64,000 nucleotides of DNA from Paraburkholderia sartisoli (GCF_900107685.1 NZ_FNRQ01000004.1:186001-250000), one strand, 5' to 3'; positions 54,054 to 63,999 are shown, counted from the first letter of the stretch. Notes: generated by a model not told the origin, from the sequence alone. Numbers and translations: made by a program.

Positions 54054-54335
54054 ATGGCGCTTTACCGGAAGATCTGGGGCGCGCACACAGGATTGCGGGC
54101 AAGCATGCTTCAGGATCTCGAGAAAGGTCGTGATACGGAAATCAACTACATCAACGGCCTCATATGCCAGAAAGGGCGCGAGCGTGATGTCGCCACGCCC
54201 TTCAACGACAAGCTCGTCGAGCTGGTCACCGAGGCTCAAAAGAGACGTGGAGTCAATAATTCTGGCTATCTGAGCCGGTTTGACGCGCTGCTGAAGATCC
54301 ATGCGCCCGACCTTCCCGGTCAGGTTGCATGGTAA
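54054..54335 (+). pseudogene. Fragment of a 2-dehydropantoate 2-reductase (C-terminal domain)
   Basis: 93 residues. GAHTGLRASMLQDLEKGRDTEI with NYINGLICQKGRERDVATP and NDKLVELVTEAQ is the helical C-terminal domain of PanE/ApbA-type ketopantoate reductases. The N-terminal NADPH domain is absent: upstream is the desaturase gene. Residues 1-8 are of no known type. A remnant of a gene truncated by deletion; it may still be read but cannot be active. Confidence 0.65.
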
Positions 54336-54443
54336 GTGACGGGCCGGCAGCCGCTGGATGCCGCAGGCCTGTCACGGGCGCGTGTCCACCATCGGGGCGA
54401 GTGGCCAGCCGTTCCACCGGCCCATGTGCCAGTTGATACGGGT

Positions 54444-55904
54444 TCAGGCCTGAAACTCTGATCTCAGTGCCCCATACAGGCGCCGATAGCGTGCGAGCCG
54501 TATTTCCAGCATGGACTGACTGACCGCCTCAGGCTCATATCGCTCGAGCACGGGCGGCGCCACGCACACCCCGGACAAGTCCTCCCCGCCGTGAGCCAGC
54601 CGCGCCAGCCGCGCGGCGCCAAGCGCAGCACTCATCTCGCTTCCTTCATGACGGTTCAGCTGGAAGCCCAGCACCGACGCGCAAAGCCGGCCCCAAAACG
54701 CGCTCCGCGAGCCGCCACCAATGAACGCGGCGGCGTCGAGTGTCGTGCCCGCACCCTGTAGCGCCGCGTAACCATCCGCCATCGCAAATGCGACGCCTTC
54801 CATGACGCTATACGCGAGGTGCGCCGCACTGTGTGTCGCGGTCATTCCGTAGAAGACGCCTCTCGCGGCCGCATCGTTGTGAGGTGTTCGCTCACCGTTC
54901 AGATACGGCAAAAAGATCGGCGCGGTTTCGCTCTGCCCCGCCGGCGCAATATCGACCACATCCGCAACGCTGATTTTCAGCAGGCTTGCCAGCCAATGCA
55001 GGCTTGCAGCTGCAGACAGGATGACGCTCATCTGATGCCACTGCCGTGGCACGCAATGACAGAACGCATGCACTGCCTGTGTGGGGTTCGGAGCATGGCG
55101 GGCGGTAGCGGCAAACAGCACGCCTGACGTTCCGAGCGACAGCAACGCGTCGCCACGTCTGGCGACGCCGACGCCGATCGCGCTCGCCGCGTTGTCTCCT
55201 GCTCCACCGCACACGGTGACGCTCCGGTCGATCCCCCATTCACGCCGAAATTCTTCCCGCAACGTCGCCGCGGCCTCGCTGCCCTCCACGAGCCGCGGCA
55301 TGTTCGCCCGCGACAGACCCGTTGCCGCCAGCATGCGCCCGGACCAGTCCCGCTTGCCGACGTCGAGCCACAAGGTGCCAGACGCATCGGACATATCGGA
55401 GACGAATTCGCCAGTCAGGCGCCACGCGATGTAGTCCTTCGGCAGCAACACCTTCTGCACCGCGCGAAACACCGCCGGCTCGTACTTCGACAGCCACAGC
55501 AGCTTGGGCGCCGTGAAGCCTGGCATCGCCAGGTTACCGGTTATCGCGCGAGAGTCCGGTACGAGCGTTTCGAGTTCAATGCATTCGGCGTACGCCCGCG
55601 TATCGTTCCAAAGGATAGCGGGCCGCAGCACGTTGCCGCTGCGATCGAGCAGCGTCGCACCGTGCATCTGCCCGGACAGGCCAATGCCGCGCAGCGCCTT
55701 GAATGCGCGTGGCTGCGCGTTGCGCACCGTCGCGATCGCATCGAGCGTTGCGTTCCACCAGTCCTGCGGACTTTGCTCCGACCATTGTGGATGAAGATTG
55801 TCGACGACCAGTTTCGCGCCGCTGCTGGCAATGATGTCCGATTCTGCATCGGTGAGCACTACTTTTACCTCGGACGTCCCGAGGTCAATTCCCAGATAAC
55901 TCAA
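54444..55904 (-). CDS. xylB: Xylulokinase
   Basis: 486 residues, FGGY carbohydrate kinase. N-terminal phosphate loop GIDLGTSEVKVVLTD, substrate region GLSGQMHGATLLD and LWNDTRA, and the C-terminal ATP site LSLGTSGVLFAA and FIGGGSRSAFWGRLCASVL. The QMHG motif is that of xylulokinases. It phosphorylates D-xylulose to xylulose 5-phosphate. It ends the minus-strand polyol unit, after the AraC gene; D-xylulose is the product of the dehydrogenase upstream if the substrate is xylitol or D-arabitol. Confidence 0.9.
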   Translation of the reverse strand: MSYLGIDLGTSEVKVVLTDAESDIIASSGAKLVVDNLHPQWSEQSPQDWWNATLDAIATVRNAQPRAFKALRGIGLSGQMHGATLLDRSGNVLRPAILWNDTRAYAECIELETLVPDSRAITGNLAMPGFTAPKLLWLSKYEPAVFRAVQKVLLPKDYIAWRLTGEFVSDMSDASGTLWLDVGKRDWSGRMLAATGLSRANMPRLVEGSEAAATLREEFRREWGIDRSVTVCGGAGDNAASAIGVGVARRGDALLSLGTSGVLFAATARHAPNPTQAVHAFCHCVPRQWHQMSVILSAAASLHWLASLLKISVADVVDIAPAGQSETAPIFLPYLNGERTPHNDAAARGVFYGMTATHSAAHLAYSVMEGVAFAMADGYAALQGAGTTLDAAAFIGGGSRSAFWGRLCASVLGFQLNRHEGSEMSAALGAARLARLAHGGEDLSGVCVAPPVLERYEPEAVSQSMLEIRLARYRRLYGALRSEFQA

Positions 55905-55951
55905 AATGAAATCCCGTAGATGAGCAAACGGCAGCCTGGTCTCAGATTGCC

Positions 55952-56845
55952 TCAGGCCGCCGCTTTGTGGTCGTGTGACGAGGCATCATTAAGTCGATGC
56001 AGCGCACGAAATCTCGACGGCGGAATACCTTTTTGCGCGAGAAACTGCCGGTTGAAGTTCGACACGTTGTTAAAGCCAACGCGATAGCAGATATCGGTTA
56101 CGCTGAGGTCCGAGCACATCAGCAATTCACACGCCTGGTTAAGACGAAGGCGGTTCTGATACTGGATGAAGGTGCAGCCTGTATGTCGCTTGAAGAAGCG
56201 GGTAAAGGTACTTACGCTCATGCTGGACATGTCGGCAACGTCGACTTCCCGCAGGTTGACAGCGAGATTTTGCTGGATATACGACAGTACCTGGTTGATG
56301 GTCGACGACATGTAGCGCTGTGCTTTCACGTTGTACGCGGGTCCGGCCAGCAGCTTTTTGTCGACACAGGCAGTGAGCTGATCCAGGATCGACATCAGCA
56401 GCGCGACGCGGCGCGCGCCATGTGCATCGGAGAGCTCCTGCATGATCGATGCGATTGCAAGACCAAGATTGTCTGGAAACTGGATTCCCCGCGACGCCAG
56501 ATCGATGAGCGAGAGCACCGGACTCAGTTCGGCAAACGCCGCGACCATTCTTTCCATCGCGTCGCGCGAGAACTGGAGCACGAGGTCTCGCGACGGCACG
56601 CCGGCGCCGTTCTCGCTGCCCGTGACCCAGTTGTGGGGCAAGTTGGGGCCCGTCAACACGAGATTGCCCGGGCTGAAATCTCCAATGTAATCGCCGACGA
56701 AGAACTTGCCCGATGACGCCCGGATCACGTGAATCTCGTATTCGGGATGAAAGTGCCACTTCGCGACCGTATGCGGATAGTCATGCACCCATGCCCGGAA
56801 CGATTCATCCTGCCGGGTATGTACCAGTTCGAGATCCGGATTCAT
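55952..56845 (-). CDS. AraC-family regulator of the polyol operon
   Basis: 297 residues. The N-terminal cupin-like domain (about 20-130) has KWHFHPEYEIHVIRASSG and NLVLTGPNLPHNW. The C-terminal AraC domain (about 190-290) shows SYIQQNLAVNLREVDVADM, TFTRFFKRHTGCTFIQY and VTDICYRVGFNNVSNFNRQFL. It sits within the unit between the ATPase and xylB, so it is likely activated with it, and probably senses the polyol. Direct repeats before the binding-protein gene are candidate sites. Confidence 0.88.
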   Translation of the reverse strand: MNPDLELVHTRQDESFRAWVHDYPHTVAKWHFHPEYEIHVIRASSGKFFVGDYIGDFSPGNLVLTGPNLPHNWVTGSENGAGVPSRDLVLQFSRDAMERMVAAFAELSPVLSLIDLASRGIQFPDNLGLAIASIMQELSDAHGARRVALLMSILDQLTACVDKKLLAGPAYNVKAQRYMSSTINQVLSYIQQNLAVNLREVDVADMSSMSVSTFTRFFKRHTGCTFIQYQNRLRLNQACELLMCSDLSVTDICYRVGFNNVSNFNRQFLAQKGIPPSRFRALHRLNDASSHDHKAAA

Positions 56846-56896
56846 TTGCTGTCTCCTTGGTGGCGCTGCCTTCGATCCCTTTCATGCGCGTTCGCG

Positions 56897-58069
56897 CTAA
56901 TGTACGCCCAAGCCCGTCTTCGCGTGTTCGATAGCGTCCTGAATCCCATGGACCGCCACATCGCCAGGCGCATCGAGCGACACGTTTTCCCCGGTCTTCG
57001 CGTCGAAAATGTGGAGGTCACGTTCGCTAAATGCGAGCGTCACCTTTTCGTCCGTGCGCGGCGCGGCGCTCGACGGGACCAGCGCCGCAATCCGCTCGCC
57101 TGAGCAATCGACGGTGACGAGCGCTTCGGCACCCAGCATCTCGACCAGTTCCACGGTGCCATTCAGAATGAGGCTGTCGTCGACGCGCCCATTGTCCGCG
57201 AGGCGCAGGTAGTTCGGCCGGATCGCAAGCGTCACCGCCTGACCATCGCGCAGCCGGTCAAAGCGGTTTCCACGCAGTTGCCAGCAACCCGTTGCCGAAG
57301 TGGCGGACACCGTACCGGCTGCACGCTGGACGGAGCCAGTCAGGAAGTTCATTGCCGGCGTGCCGATGAAACCCGCCGCGAAGAACGTGCGCGGATACTG
57401 GTAGAGCTCGGTCGGCGTGCCCTCCTGCTCGATCCGGCCGCCACGCATCAGGATCACCCGGTCGGCGAGCGTCATTGCTTCGAGCTGGTCGTGGGTCACG
57501 TAGACCGTGGTCGTTTTCAGGCGCTGGTGCAAACGCTTGATGTCGGTGCGCAACTGCGCCCGCAGTTTCGCGTCGAGGTTCGACAGCGGTTCGTCGAAGA
57601 GAAACACCGAGGGTGTCTTGATCATCGCCCGGGCGATCGCCGCACGCTGCTGCTGCCCACCTGACATCGCGCGAGGCTTGCGGTCGAGCAACCCGTCGAG
57701 ATTGAGCATCGCCGCCACCTCGCGCACCCGCCGGTCAATCTCCACCTTCGGCGTCCTGAGACGACGTAGTCCAAACGCGATGTTGTCGTAGACGCTCATG
57801 TGCGGATAGAGCGCGTAGTTCTGGAACACCATCGCGACATTGCGCTCCCGCGCCGGCACCTCGTTGACCACGGTACCGCCGATCGACAGGTCGCCCCCGG
57901 AAATCTCCTCGAGCCCGGCGATCATGCGCAGCATCGTCGACTTCCCGCAGCCCGATGGTCCAAGCAGCACGACGAACTCGCCCTCATCGATATGCATATC
58001 CAGCGGATGCAACACCGGTGGCCCGCCATCGTACTGCTTGGTCAGCCCCCTGCAAGTGATATTGGCCAT
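56897..58069 (-). CDS. ABC transporter ATP-binding protein, MalK/UgpC type (polyol importer)
   Basis: 390 residues. Walker A GPSGCGKST near 37, Q loop VFQNYALYPHMSVYDN, signature MSGGQQQRAAIARA, Walker B VFLFDEPLSNLDAKLRAQ, H loop VTHDQLEAMT. The C-terminal MalK-type regulatory/TOBE domain follows from 240. It serves the permeases at 59118 and 59918. It starts 3 bp after the stop of the dehydrogenase gene. Confidence 0.92.
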   Translation of the reverse strand: MANITCRGLTKQYDGGPPVLHPLDMHIDEGEFVVLLGPSGCGKSTMLRMIAGLEEISGGDLSIGGTVVNEVPARERNVAMVFQNYALYPHMSVYDNIAFGLRRLRTPKVEIDRRVREVAAMLNLDGLLDRKPRAMSGGQQQRAAIARAMIKTPSVFLFDEPLSNLDAKLRAQLRTDIKRLHQRLKTTTVYVTHDQLEAMTLADRVILMRGGRIEQEGTPTELYQYPRTFFAAGFIGTPAMNFLTGSVQRAAGTVSATSATGCWQLRGNRFDRLRDGQAVTLAIRPNYLRLADNGRVDDSLILNGTVELVEMLGAEALVTVDCSGERIAALVPSSAAPRTDEKVTLAFSERDLHIFDAKTGENVSLDAPGDVAVHGIQDAIEHAKTGLGVH

Positions 58070-58072
58070 GGC

Positions 58073-59107
58073 TCAGTCCATCTCGATCTGGATCTTGACG
58101 TCTTCCGGGTGACCCGCAGCCGCTTCCTCGAACGCCTTCACGCCCTGCGAAAACGCGAATTTGCGGGAGATGAACGGATTGACGTCGATCATCCCCGAGC
58201 TGATCAGCGCCAGTGCGCGCGGAAAAATATTCGCGTAACGAAACACGGACTCAAGTCGCACTTCCTTCGCCTGCATCGCGACCACGTCGAGCGCGACCGG
58301 CCCGGGCGGCATGCCCACCAGCACCGCGCAGCCGCCGGGGCAGACGAGGTCAAGCAGCGTCTCGAACACGTTCGCATTGCCCGACGCCTCGAACACCACA
58401 TCGGCACCCCAGTCCTGCGTCACCTGCCGAACCACGTCGACGAGCGACTGCTCGCCCGCGTGTACCGTGACGACGGCCGGGTTGCTGGCAAAGTGACGCA
58501 GCTTCTCCTTGACCACGTCGGCGAGGATCACGCGCGACGCCCCGCCTGCGAGCGCTGCCAGCGTCGTCATCGCACCGATGGTCCCCGCGCCGATCACGAC
58601 CGCCACGTCGCCGGGCTTCATGGCCGCCTTCTTGGCTGCCTGCAGTCCGATCGACAGCGGCTCGACGATCGCACCTTCGGCGAACGACACGTTGTCCGGG
58701 AGCCGGTAGGTAAACGCGGCCGGATGCACCACGTACGGCGTCAGGCAGCCGTGAACCGGTGGCGTCGCCCAGAAGCGCACCGCCGGGTCAAGGTTGTACA
58801 GACCGCGCATCGTGGCCGGCGAGTCGAATTGAGGCACGCCCGGTTCCATGCAGACGCGGTCGCCGACTTTCAGGTGACTGACCTCACCACCTGCTTCGAC
58901 GATTGTGCCCGATGCCTCATGGCCCAGCACCATCGGTTTTTCGACCTTGAACGGTCCAATGCGGCCATGCGTGAAATAGTGAACATCGCTGCCGCACACA
59001 CCGACCGTATGGATCCGGATCTTCACGTCGCGTGGACCGACCGTCATCGACAGATCGATGTCGCGCAGGCTAAGGCGTCGTGCTTCTTCGAGTACAAGTG
59101 CCTTCAC
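58073..59107 (-). CDS. Zinc-type polyol dehydrogenase (xylitol/sorbitol dehydrogenase family)
   Basis: 344 residues of the medium-chain dehydrogenase family. Catalytic zinc ligands C38 (VGVCGSD), H63 and E64 (LGHEASG) are present; the NAD-binding [12 protein letters not shown] lies near 170. The four cysteines of the structural zinc site are missing: the loop after GVP reads [15 protein letters not shown]. That is usual for a subset of sorbitol/xylitol dehydrogenases. Together with xylB it probably oxidises xylitol or D-arabitol to D-xylulose. The permease gene upstream ends 11 bp before its start. Confidence 0.87.
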   Translation of the reverse strand: MKALVLEEARRLSLRDIDLSMTVGPRDVKIRIHTVGVCGSDVHYFTHGRIGPFKVEKPMVLGHEASGTIVEAGGEVSHLKVGDRVCMEPGVPQFDSPATMRGLYNLDPAVRFWATPPVHGCLTPYVVHPAAFTYRLPDNVSFAEGAIVEPLSIGLQAAKKAAMKPGDVAVVIGAGTIGAMTTLAALAGGASRVILADVVKEKLRHFASNPAVVTVHAGEQSLVDVVRQVTQDWGADVVFEASGNANVFETLLDLVCPGGCAVLVGMPPGPVALDVVAMQAKEVRLESVFRYANIFPRALALISSGMIDVNPFISRKFAFSQGVKAFEEAAAGHPEDVKIQIEMD

Positions 59108-59117
59108 AACAATCTCC

Positions 59118-59930
59118 TCACTTTCCCTTGAGCATTGAGTTCAACAGGCGGCTTAGCGCGCCCACGAAAATAATCGGCGGCAGCGCAAGCAGCACCGTCG
59201 ATGCGTTAATCACGCCCCACGGCACTTCCTGCCCTAGCGACGTGAAAGCGGACGCCACAACTGGCAGGGTCGCGCCGCGCGACGAAGTCAGTGCAAGCCC
59301 GATCATCAGTTCGTTCCAGACCAGCACGAAGCTGAAGATGACGCCGCCCATCAGCGTGCTGCCGCAGGTTGGCAAAGCGATGCGCCAGAACACCTCGTAA
59401 GGTCCGTAGCCGTCCAGCGTGGCCGCTTCTTCAATTTCGCGCGGCATGCGCTGGAACACCGGAATCGAGAGCCAGGTGATGGTCGACAGCGTCGTCAGCA
59501 GGTACGTGACGATCATCGAGAACCGCGTGTCGTACAGACCGAGGGCGACCCAGATCGCGATCAGTGGAATCGCGATCGCAACCGGCGGCAGGAAGCGCAA
59601 CGACAACAGGAAGAACTGGATGTCGCGCTTGGCCGGCACATGGAAGCGCGCAATCACGTATGCGGCCGGCACGCCCAGCACCGTGCCCAGCACGACCGCC
59701 GTGCCGACGATGACCGAACTGTTCTCCAGTGCAATCAGCACTTCCGGGCTCGAGATGACCTGCCGGTAGTTGTCGAGCGTCGGGGTGAAGAAGAAACGTG
59801 GCGTCGGGGTGACGATGTCGAGCAGGTTCTTCAGCGAATTGAGGACGGCCCAGAAGATCGGGAAAATCGCCACCAGCGCGAGCGCGATGGCGAACAGCAG
59901 GACCGTGCCGCGGGAGATCAGTCTTCCCAT
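59118..59930 (-). CDS. Polyol ABC transporter permease, MalG/UgpE type
   Basis: 270 residues with six membrane segments. The EAA loop is [21 protein letters not shown] (residues about 160-180). After it comes the membrane pair ending in [17 protein letters not shown]. It forms the channel with the permease upstream; their coding regions overlap by 13 bp. Confidence 0.9.
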   Translation of the reverse strand: MGRLISRGTVLLFAIALALVAIFPIFWAVLNSLKNLLDIVTPTPRFFFTPTLDNYRQVISSPEVLIALENSSVIVGTAVVLGTVLGVPAAYVIARFHVPAKRDIQFFLLSLRFLPPVAIAIPLIAIWVALGLYDTRFSMIVTYLLTTLSTITWLSIPVFQRMPREIEEAATLDGYGPYEVFWRIALPTCGSTLMGGVIFSFVLVWNELMIGLALTSSRGATLPVVASAFTSLGQEVPWGVINASTVLLALPPIIFVGALSRLLNSMLKGK

Positions 59931-60796
59931 TTGTTCACCCGCTTCCAGATAAAGGTGAAGATCACGGTCGTCGCGAGCATCATCAGAACGGCCATGCTCG
60001 AGGCGTACGAAACCTTTCCCGACAAGCCGATGCCCTGCGAATACGCATACATGTCCAGCGTTTCCGTGGCGACACCCGGGCCGCCCTTGGTCATCACGTA
60101 AATCAGGTCGAACGAACGCAGCGATTCGACCATCTTGATGAACACGAGGCTCATGATCGGCGCCTTGAGCATCGGCAACGCGATGTATGCATACACTTGC
60201 CAGGTCTTCGCGTAATCAAGCCGTGCCGCTTCCAGTGGCTCCGGCGGCAGCGTTTCGAGCAATTTCAGAACCACCACCGAGAAGAAGAGTCCCCATTGCC
60301 AGACGTCGACCAGTGCGACCGCATAGAGCGCAAGCCCCGGATCGGAAAGAAACGCGGTGTTGGTCATGCCGAAAAGGCCGAGCAACCAGCTGAGGATGCC
60401 CGTCAGCGGCGAATACATGAACTTCCAGATGAACGCCGCCGACACGCGCGGCAGCAGGACCGGTGTGATCAGCAACACGCCGATCGCGTTGCGAAGCCGG
60501 CCATGTACGTTCTCGAACAGGTAGATCGCGATCGCGACGCCGATCGCGACGGCGCCCAGGACCGTGACAATCTCCCAGATCGCGGAGACCTCGATCGAGT
60601 TGATAAAGCGCCGGTCGGCCGTGAGGCGTACGAAATTGCGAAACCACACGTACTCGCTGTCCGGATACCGAAGCACGCGGTTCTTGAGCGCAAGGTTGAT
60701 TGCCGCGACCGTCGGCACGAAGCCCAGTACCGCCATCACGACGAGCGGTGGCACCAGAAACACGAACGGCAGGCTGGTCTTTCCACGATTGAACAT
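59918..60796 (-). CDS. Polyol ABC transporter permease, MalF/UgpA type
   Basis: 292 residues from MFNRGKTSLPFVFLVPPLVV, with GGAG upstream; the frame is open to 60880 but only this start has a ribosome site. Six membrane segments. EAA loop PLEAARLDYAKTWQVYAYIALP near 190. Partner of the downstream permease. The binding-protein gene upstream ends 95 bp away. Confidence 0.88.
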   Translation of the reverse strand: MFNRGKTSLPFVFLVPPLVVMAVLGFVPTVAAINLALKNRVLRYPDSEYVWFRNFVRLTADRRFINSIEVSAIWEIVTVLGAVAIGVAIAIYLFENVHGRLRNAIGVLLITPVLLPRVSAAFIWKFMYSPLTGILSWLLGLFGMTNTAFLSDPGLALYAVALVDVWQWGLFFSVVVLKLLETLPPEPLEAARLDYAKTWQVYAYIALPMLKAPIMSLVFIKMVESLRSFDLIYVMTKGGPGVATETLDMYAYSQGIGLSGKVSYASSMAVLMMLATTVIFTFIWKRVNKWED

Positions 60797-60891
60797 TCGG
60801 CACTCCAACAGCCATCGATCCGGGAGCGCGCACAGCAGCTCCCGCCTGTAACAGGGCGCTGCGCCCGCCACGGCGGCCACAGCCCGTTTCG

Positions 60892-62163
60892 TTACTTGCG
60901 CGCATGCTCCATGGCGTCCTGTGCATACTGGACGGAGTCATTCAACGCACCAGGGATATCCTTTTGCGTGCCAGTAAAAATTTCTTCGAGCGAGACGCCG
61001 AGGTTGTCGCCAATATCGGGCCATTGCGGGCTCGGCCAGAACGTGACCTTTGATACTGGCGTCGTATCCTTAAGCCCCGCGAGGATCTGCGGCTTCACGT
61101 GCTTCTGGAAGTACTCGCTCTCGACCGTGCTGGTGCGGTTGTAGTCGCTGAACACGTTGTCTCGCAGGCGTGCCTGCTCCTGCTCCTTGCTGGTCGCCCA
61201 TGCGATGAATTTGCCAGCGGCCTGGCGAGTGCATTCATCCTTCGCACCGACCGCTGAAATCGCCAGACCGTGACCATAGGCAGCGGAGGGCAACGGTGCG
61301 GGCGGCCGCGCATAGCCAACCTTACCGGCAACGCTCGACTTGGTCGGATCCTCCATCCAGTCGGCAAACGGCGTCGACTCGATCATGAACGCCACCTTGC
61401 CGGAGCGGAACGCTTCGAGTGCATTGCTCCAGTCATAGGTGGCCGAGCCCGGCGGCGCATATTTGAAGAGCTCTGTGTACAGTTGGGTGGCCTTCACGGC
61501 GGCCGGCGAATTGAATGCTGGCTGCTGGTCCTTGTTCGTCCACGTCCCGCCTTCTGCGAGCATGAACGGCGCCCAGCGCCAGACGTTCATACCGGAGCCG
61601 CGCTGACCGCGCGCTACCCAGCCGTACAGGTTCGGCGGCGCGTTCAGCTTTTTGATGTCCGCAACCAGCTCGTCAAGCGTACGCGGCACCGGCATGTGCG
61701 CTTTCTCGAGGATGTCGCGGCGGTAGAACAGGAAGTCGGACCCACCGATCAGCGGCGCGAAATAGGCTACCCCCTTGTAGCTGGCTACAGCGCGGCGGCC
61801 CGGCAGGAAGTCGTCGTAGTCGGCCTCCTTCGGGTAATACTTGAGCAACGGCACGATCCAGCCGGCGGTCGCGAATTCGGACACATTCGCTTCGTCGACG
61901 TAGTAGACCTGATACGAGCCAGCGCCGGTCGACGCATCGAGGCGTGATTTCGCGCGCCGGTCGTTTTCGCCGAAGTAGCTTATCTCGATCTTCGTGCCGC
62001 TCTTCTTTTCGTAGTCTGGCAGGGATTTCTCCATCACCGTGAGGCCGAGGCTCTTCTGCGCCAGCACCTTGATGACGGGGACACTGCACGATTGTGCGAA
62101 AGACGCGACAGGCAGGGTCGCGCCAAGCAGCGCGCACAGTGCGGAATAGTGGAACCTGTTCAC
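60892..62163 (-). CDS. Sugar/polyol ABC transporter binding protein (family 1)
   Basis: 423 residues. Signal peptide MNRFHYSALCALLGATLPVASFA. Family 1 binding protein with DYEKKSGTKIEISYFGENDRR near 50, YFAPLIGGSDFLFYRRDIL and FRSGKVAFMIESTPFADWM. It captures the polyol in the periplasm. First gene of the unit SBP-permease-permease-dehydrogenase-ATPase-AraC-xylB; the membership of dehydrogenase and kinase identifies the route as polyol to xylulose 5-phosphate. Confidence 0.9.
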   Translation of the reverse strand: MNRFHYSALCALLGATLPVASFAQSCSVPVIKVLAQKSLGLTVMEKSLPDYEKKSGTKIEISYFGENDRRAKSRLDASTGAGSYQVYYVDEANVSEFATAGWIVPLLKYYPKEADYDDFLPGRRAVASYKGVAYFAPLIGGSDFLFYRRDILEKAHMPVPRTLDELVADIKKLNAPPNLYGWVARGQRGSGMNVWRWAPFMLAEGGTWTNKDQQPAFNSPAAVKATQLYTELFKYAPPGSATYDWSNALEAFRSGKVAFMIESTPFADWMEDPTKSSVAGKVGYARPPAPLPSAAYGHGLAISAVGAKDECTRQAAGKFIAWATSKEQEQARLRDNVFSDYNRTSTVESEYFQKHVKPQILAGLKDTTPVSKVTFWPSPQWPDIGDNLGVSLEEIFTGTQKDIPGALNDSVQYAQDAMEHARK

Positions 62164-62196
62164 TGCTGTCTCCTGATAGGTTTTGATTCGAATAGT

Positions 62197-62215
62197 TGTT
62201 ATCGCCGGGTGTTAT
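62197..62215. promoter_or_regulatory. Direct repeat TGTTAT-N7-TGTTAT before the polyol operon
   Basis: Two TGTTAT copies (62197-62202 and 62210-62215), 13 bp apart, 34-52 bp upstream of the binding-protein start. Direct repeats of this sort are the usual shape of AraC-family half-sites, so they may bind the regulator at 55952. Confidence 0.35.
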
Positions 62216-62477
62216 ACGCATTCCGGTAGATAGCGTACGTAAGTTAACACGCGGTTTACTGTGTCATCCACGCCAAAACGGAGCAGCTCTTCTATACTTT
62301 TTGCTCAGTTTTTGTGTGCAGCGCAAAATTTTGTGTCGATGCTGGCTGGGTTTGGACGGACTGCCACGTTTCAGGCGGGGAACTCGTTGGCGAGGCGGCC
62401 GCGCAAATCTGGACAGTCGGATAAGTGGAGCGCTCGGGGCCTGAGCCAGCGATAATGCCGACAAAAGAATCTTGAAG

Positions 62478-62534
62478 ATGACGAAGAAAACCCGACGGAC
62501 GCACTCAGCCGCGTCCAAAGCGAAAGTGGCGATG
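62478..62534 (+). mobile_element. Fragment of an IS3-family OrfA transposase
   Basis: Nineteen codons, MTKKTRRTHSAASKAKVAM, match the well-known start of IS3-group OrfA proteins (MTKK.RR.HS..FKAKVAL). The sequence after it is unrelated, so only the extreme 5' end remains. No terminal repeats were found. It marks a past insertion or deletion between the polyol operon and the next gene. Confidence 0.65.
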
Positions 62535-62694
62535 GTACCCACTTGTGAACATTGGAGGCTTTCGACAGGCAGAGGCCTGGTCAGTCCTCCGCTGGTCGTC
62601 GCGATTCCACCCGCTGACAGAGCACGGCAAGCCCGTCAGTCTCCTGGCCATCGCTATCGCGCGCGAACTGGCCGCGCGCATCCGGGCGCGTCTT

Positions 62695-63999
62695 TCAAAG
62701 CAAAAGCAACGAAGCAATCTTGTCCAACGTCACCGAGGGCACATAATCCTTGTCCTGATACACCTTGGCCAAATCTGTTTCCGGTATTTCGCGAGCGCCC
62801 GCTGGCAGTGACGTATCTGCTTTTGCGAATGCGGCCTCCCACATGGCCGCAAGGTACCGGGCGCCGGCTCCCATCAGCTTTGCTGTATCAGTTCCGAAGG
62901 CATTCCACAGACCGTCGACCACGCTCGCGGAACTGCCGCCACCGAGTCGGATGTATTCGTCGATGAGCGTCGCCGGAGGAAGAATGTCCGCCGCCTGACC
63001 CATCAGCGTCACCGTGGCGAACGCCGCATCTCGCCCATCAGCAATAGCAGGAATCGCCCCCTTGAATTCCCGCGCTTGCGGAAGAATTTGCGGCAGCAGG
63101 TCAGCCGAATGCCGGTCCACCATCTTGTCTTCATAGGTCGAATGAACGCCCTTGCCGGGCCACTTTTTGCCTGTAGCATCCGGGGCATCCCTGTACCCAT
63201 CCGAATGATATGAACCATGAAGCGGCTGACAGGCATCCCCAACGTAGTGGGCTAGCACGCCTGCTGCGCAGAGGAATCGGGTATCGTCTCGCGCCTTGAG
63301 CTGTCGGACCATTTCGTCGAAGATCTGCCACACGCGAAACGGCAGCAGGCCCTCTGAGCGGCTATTCGTCTGTCCCTCATCCGCATACCATTTCGACCAC
63401 ACGGCAACACTCATGTTTTCGATACTGCTTAACGTGACATCGCGCAGGGTCTTACCGTCTGTATCGGGCTGGTCAATGTCGGCGTAGTGGTTGGGATGCT
63501 CCGGGCCGGCGTTCTGCGCATAGTCCCGTCCACCAGGCACGCGGGCCGACGTTTTCTTCCACACAAGGTCCGGCACATCAGCCAGCTCGACGAATTCGCC
63601 GTTGGCCAGTTTTTCTCGAATCTGCTCCGGCGTCAGTTCATCCGGGCGAAAGCTGATGCGCTCGATGTTCGCCTTAAGGAAGTCATGCAAGGGCCCATTT
63701 TCCACGGACTCAATCGCAGCGGTCGCGATGCTGTAATGACCTGTTTGCCCCCAGTAGGGATTGGCGCCCGTGTTGTGGTCCCGAACCAGGTCGACGTCAA
63801 GCAGTTGGCAAGCGGTGCTGAGCCCCGTGGCCAGCGCGTAGTTCAGAGGCCGGTCGCCGTCGAGAAGCGACTGGCCGCCCCATTCCACCGCCAACGGATG
63901 CAGCGTGGGATTTTCTGCGTCGCCCGACTTCAGATACCACACCGTGCCCGAGTCGCCCGCCTGGGTTTGCGTCGAGCCCACTGCCGGAGCGATGAGAAA
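62695..63999 (-). CDS. S1/P1 nuclease or zinc phospholipase C-like hydrolase (5' end cut by window)
   Basis: At least 434 residues; the frame has no stop up to base 63999, so the true start lies beyond the window. Helical zinc-hydrolase fold: WGQTGHYSIATAAIE and, later, LAHYVGDACQPLHGSYHSDG with KMVDRHSADLL, giving the His/Asp ligands of the S1/P1 nuclease and phospholipase C superfamily. Most members are secreted or surface enzymes. It is larger than classical nucleases (about 270 residues). The IS scrap lies just past its 3' end. Substrate unknown. Confidence 0.65.
   Translation of the reverse strand, partial: FLIAPAVGSTQTQAGDSGTVWYLKSGDAENPTLHPLAVEWGGQSLLDGDRPLNYALATGLSTACQLLDVDLVRDHNTGANPYWGQTGHYSIATAAIESVENGPLHDFLKANIERISFRPDELTPEQIREKLANGEFVELADVPDLVWKKTSARVPGGRDYAQNAGPEHPNHYADIDQPDTDGKTLRDVTLSSIENMSVAVWSKWYADEGQTNSRSEGLLPFRVWQIFDEMVRQLKARDDTRFLCAAGVLAHYVGDACQPLHGSYHSDGYRDAPDATGKKWPGKGVHSTYEDKMVDRHSADLLPQILPQAREFKGAIPAIADGRDAAFATVTLMGQAADILPPATLIDEYIRLGGGSSASVVDGLWNAFGTDTAKLMGAGARYLAAMWEAAFAKADTSLPAGAREIPETDLAKVYQDKDYVPSVTLDKIASLLLL

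Larger units (their letters stand above)
62164..62694. other. Interval with polyol promoter region and IS scrap
   Basis: Apart from the polyol operon promoter near 62170-62250 and the transposase scrap at 62478-62534, no gene is recognised. A further open stretch at 62545-62700 (GGFRQAEAWSVLRWSSRF) has no known relative. Confidence 0.4.

Noticed and set aside
62264..62542. Minus-strand open frame of 92 codons upstream of the polyol operon
   Set aside because: No domain and no ribosome site; it overlaps the IS3 scrap and the promoter region.
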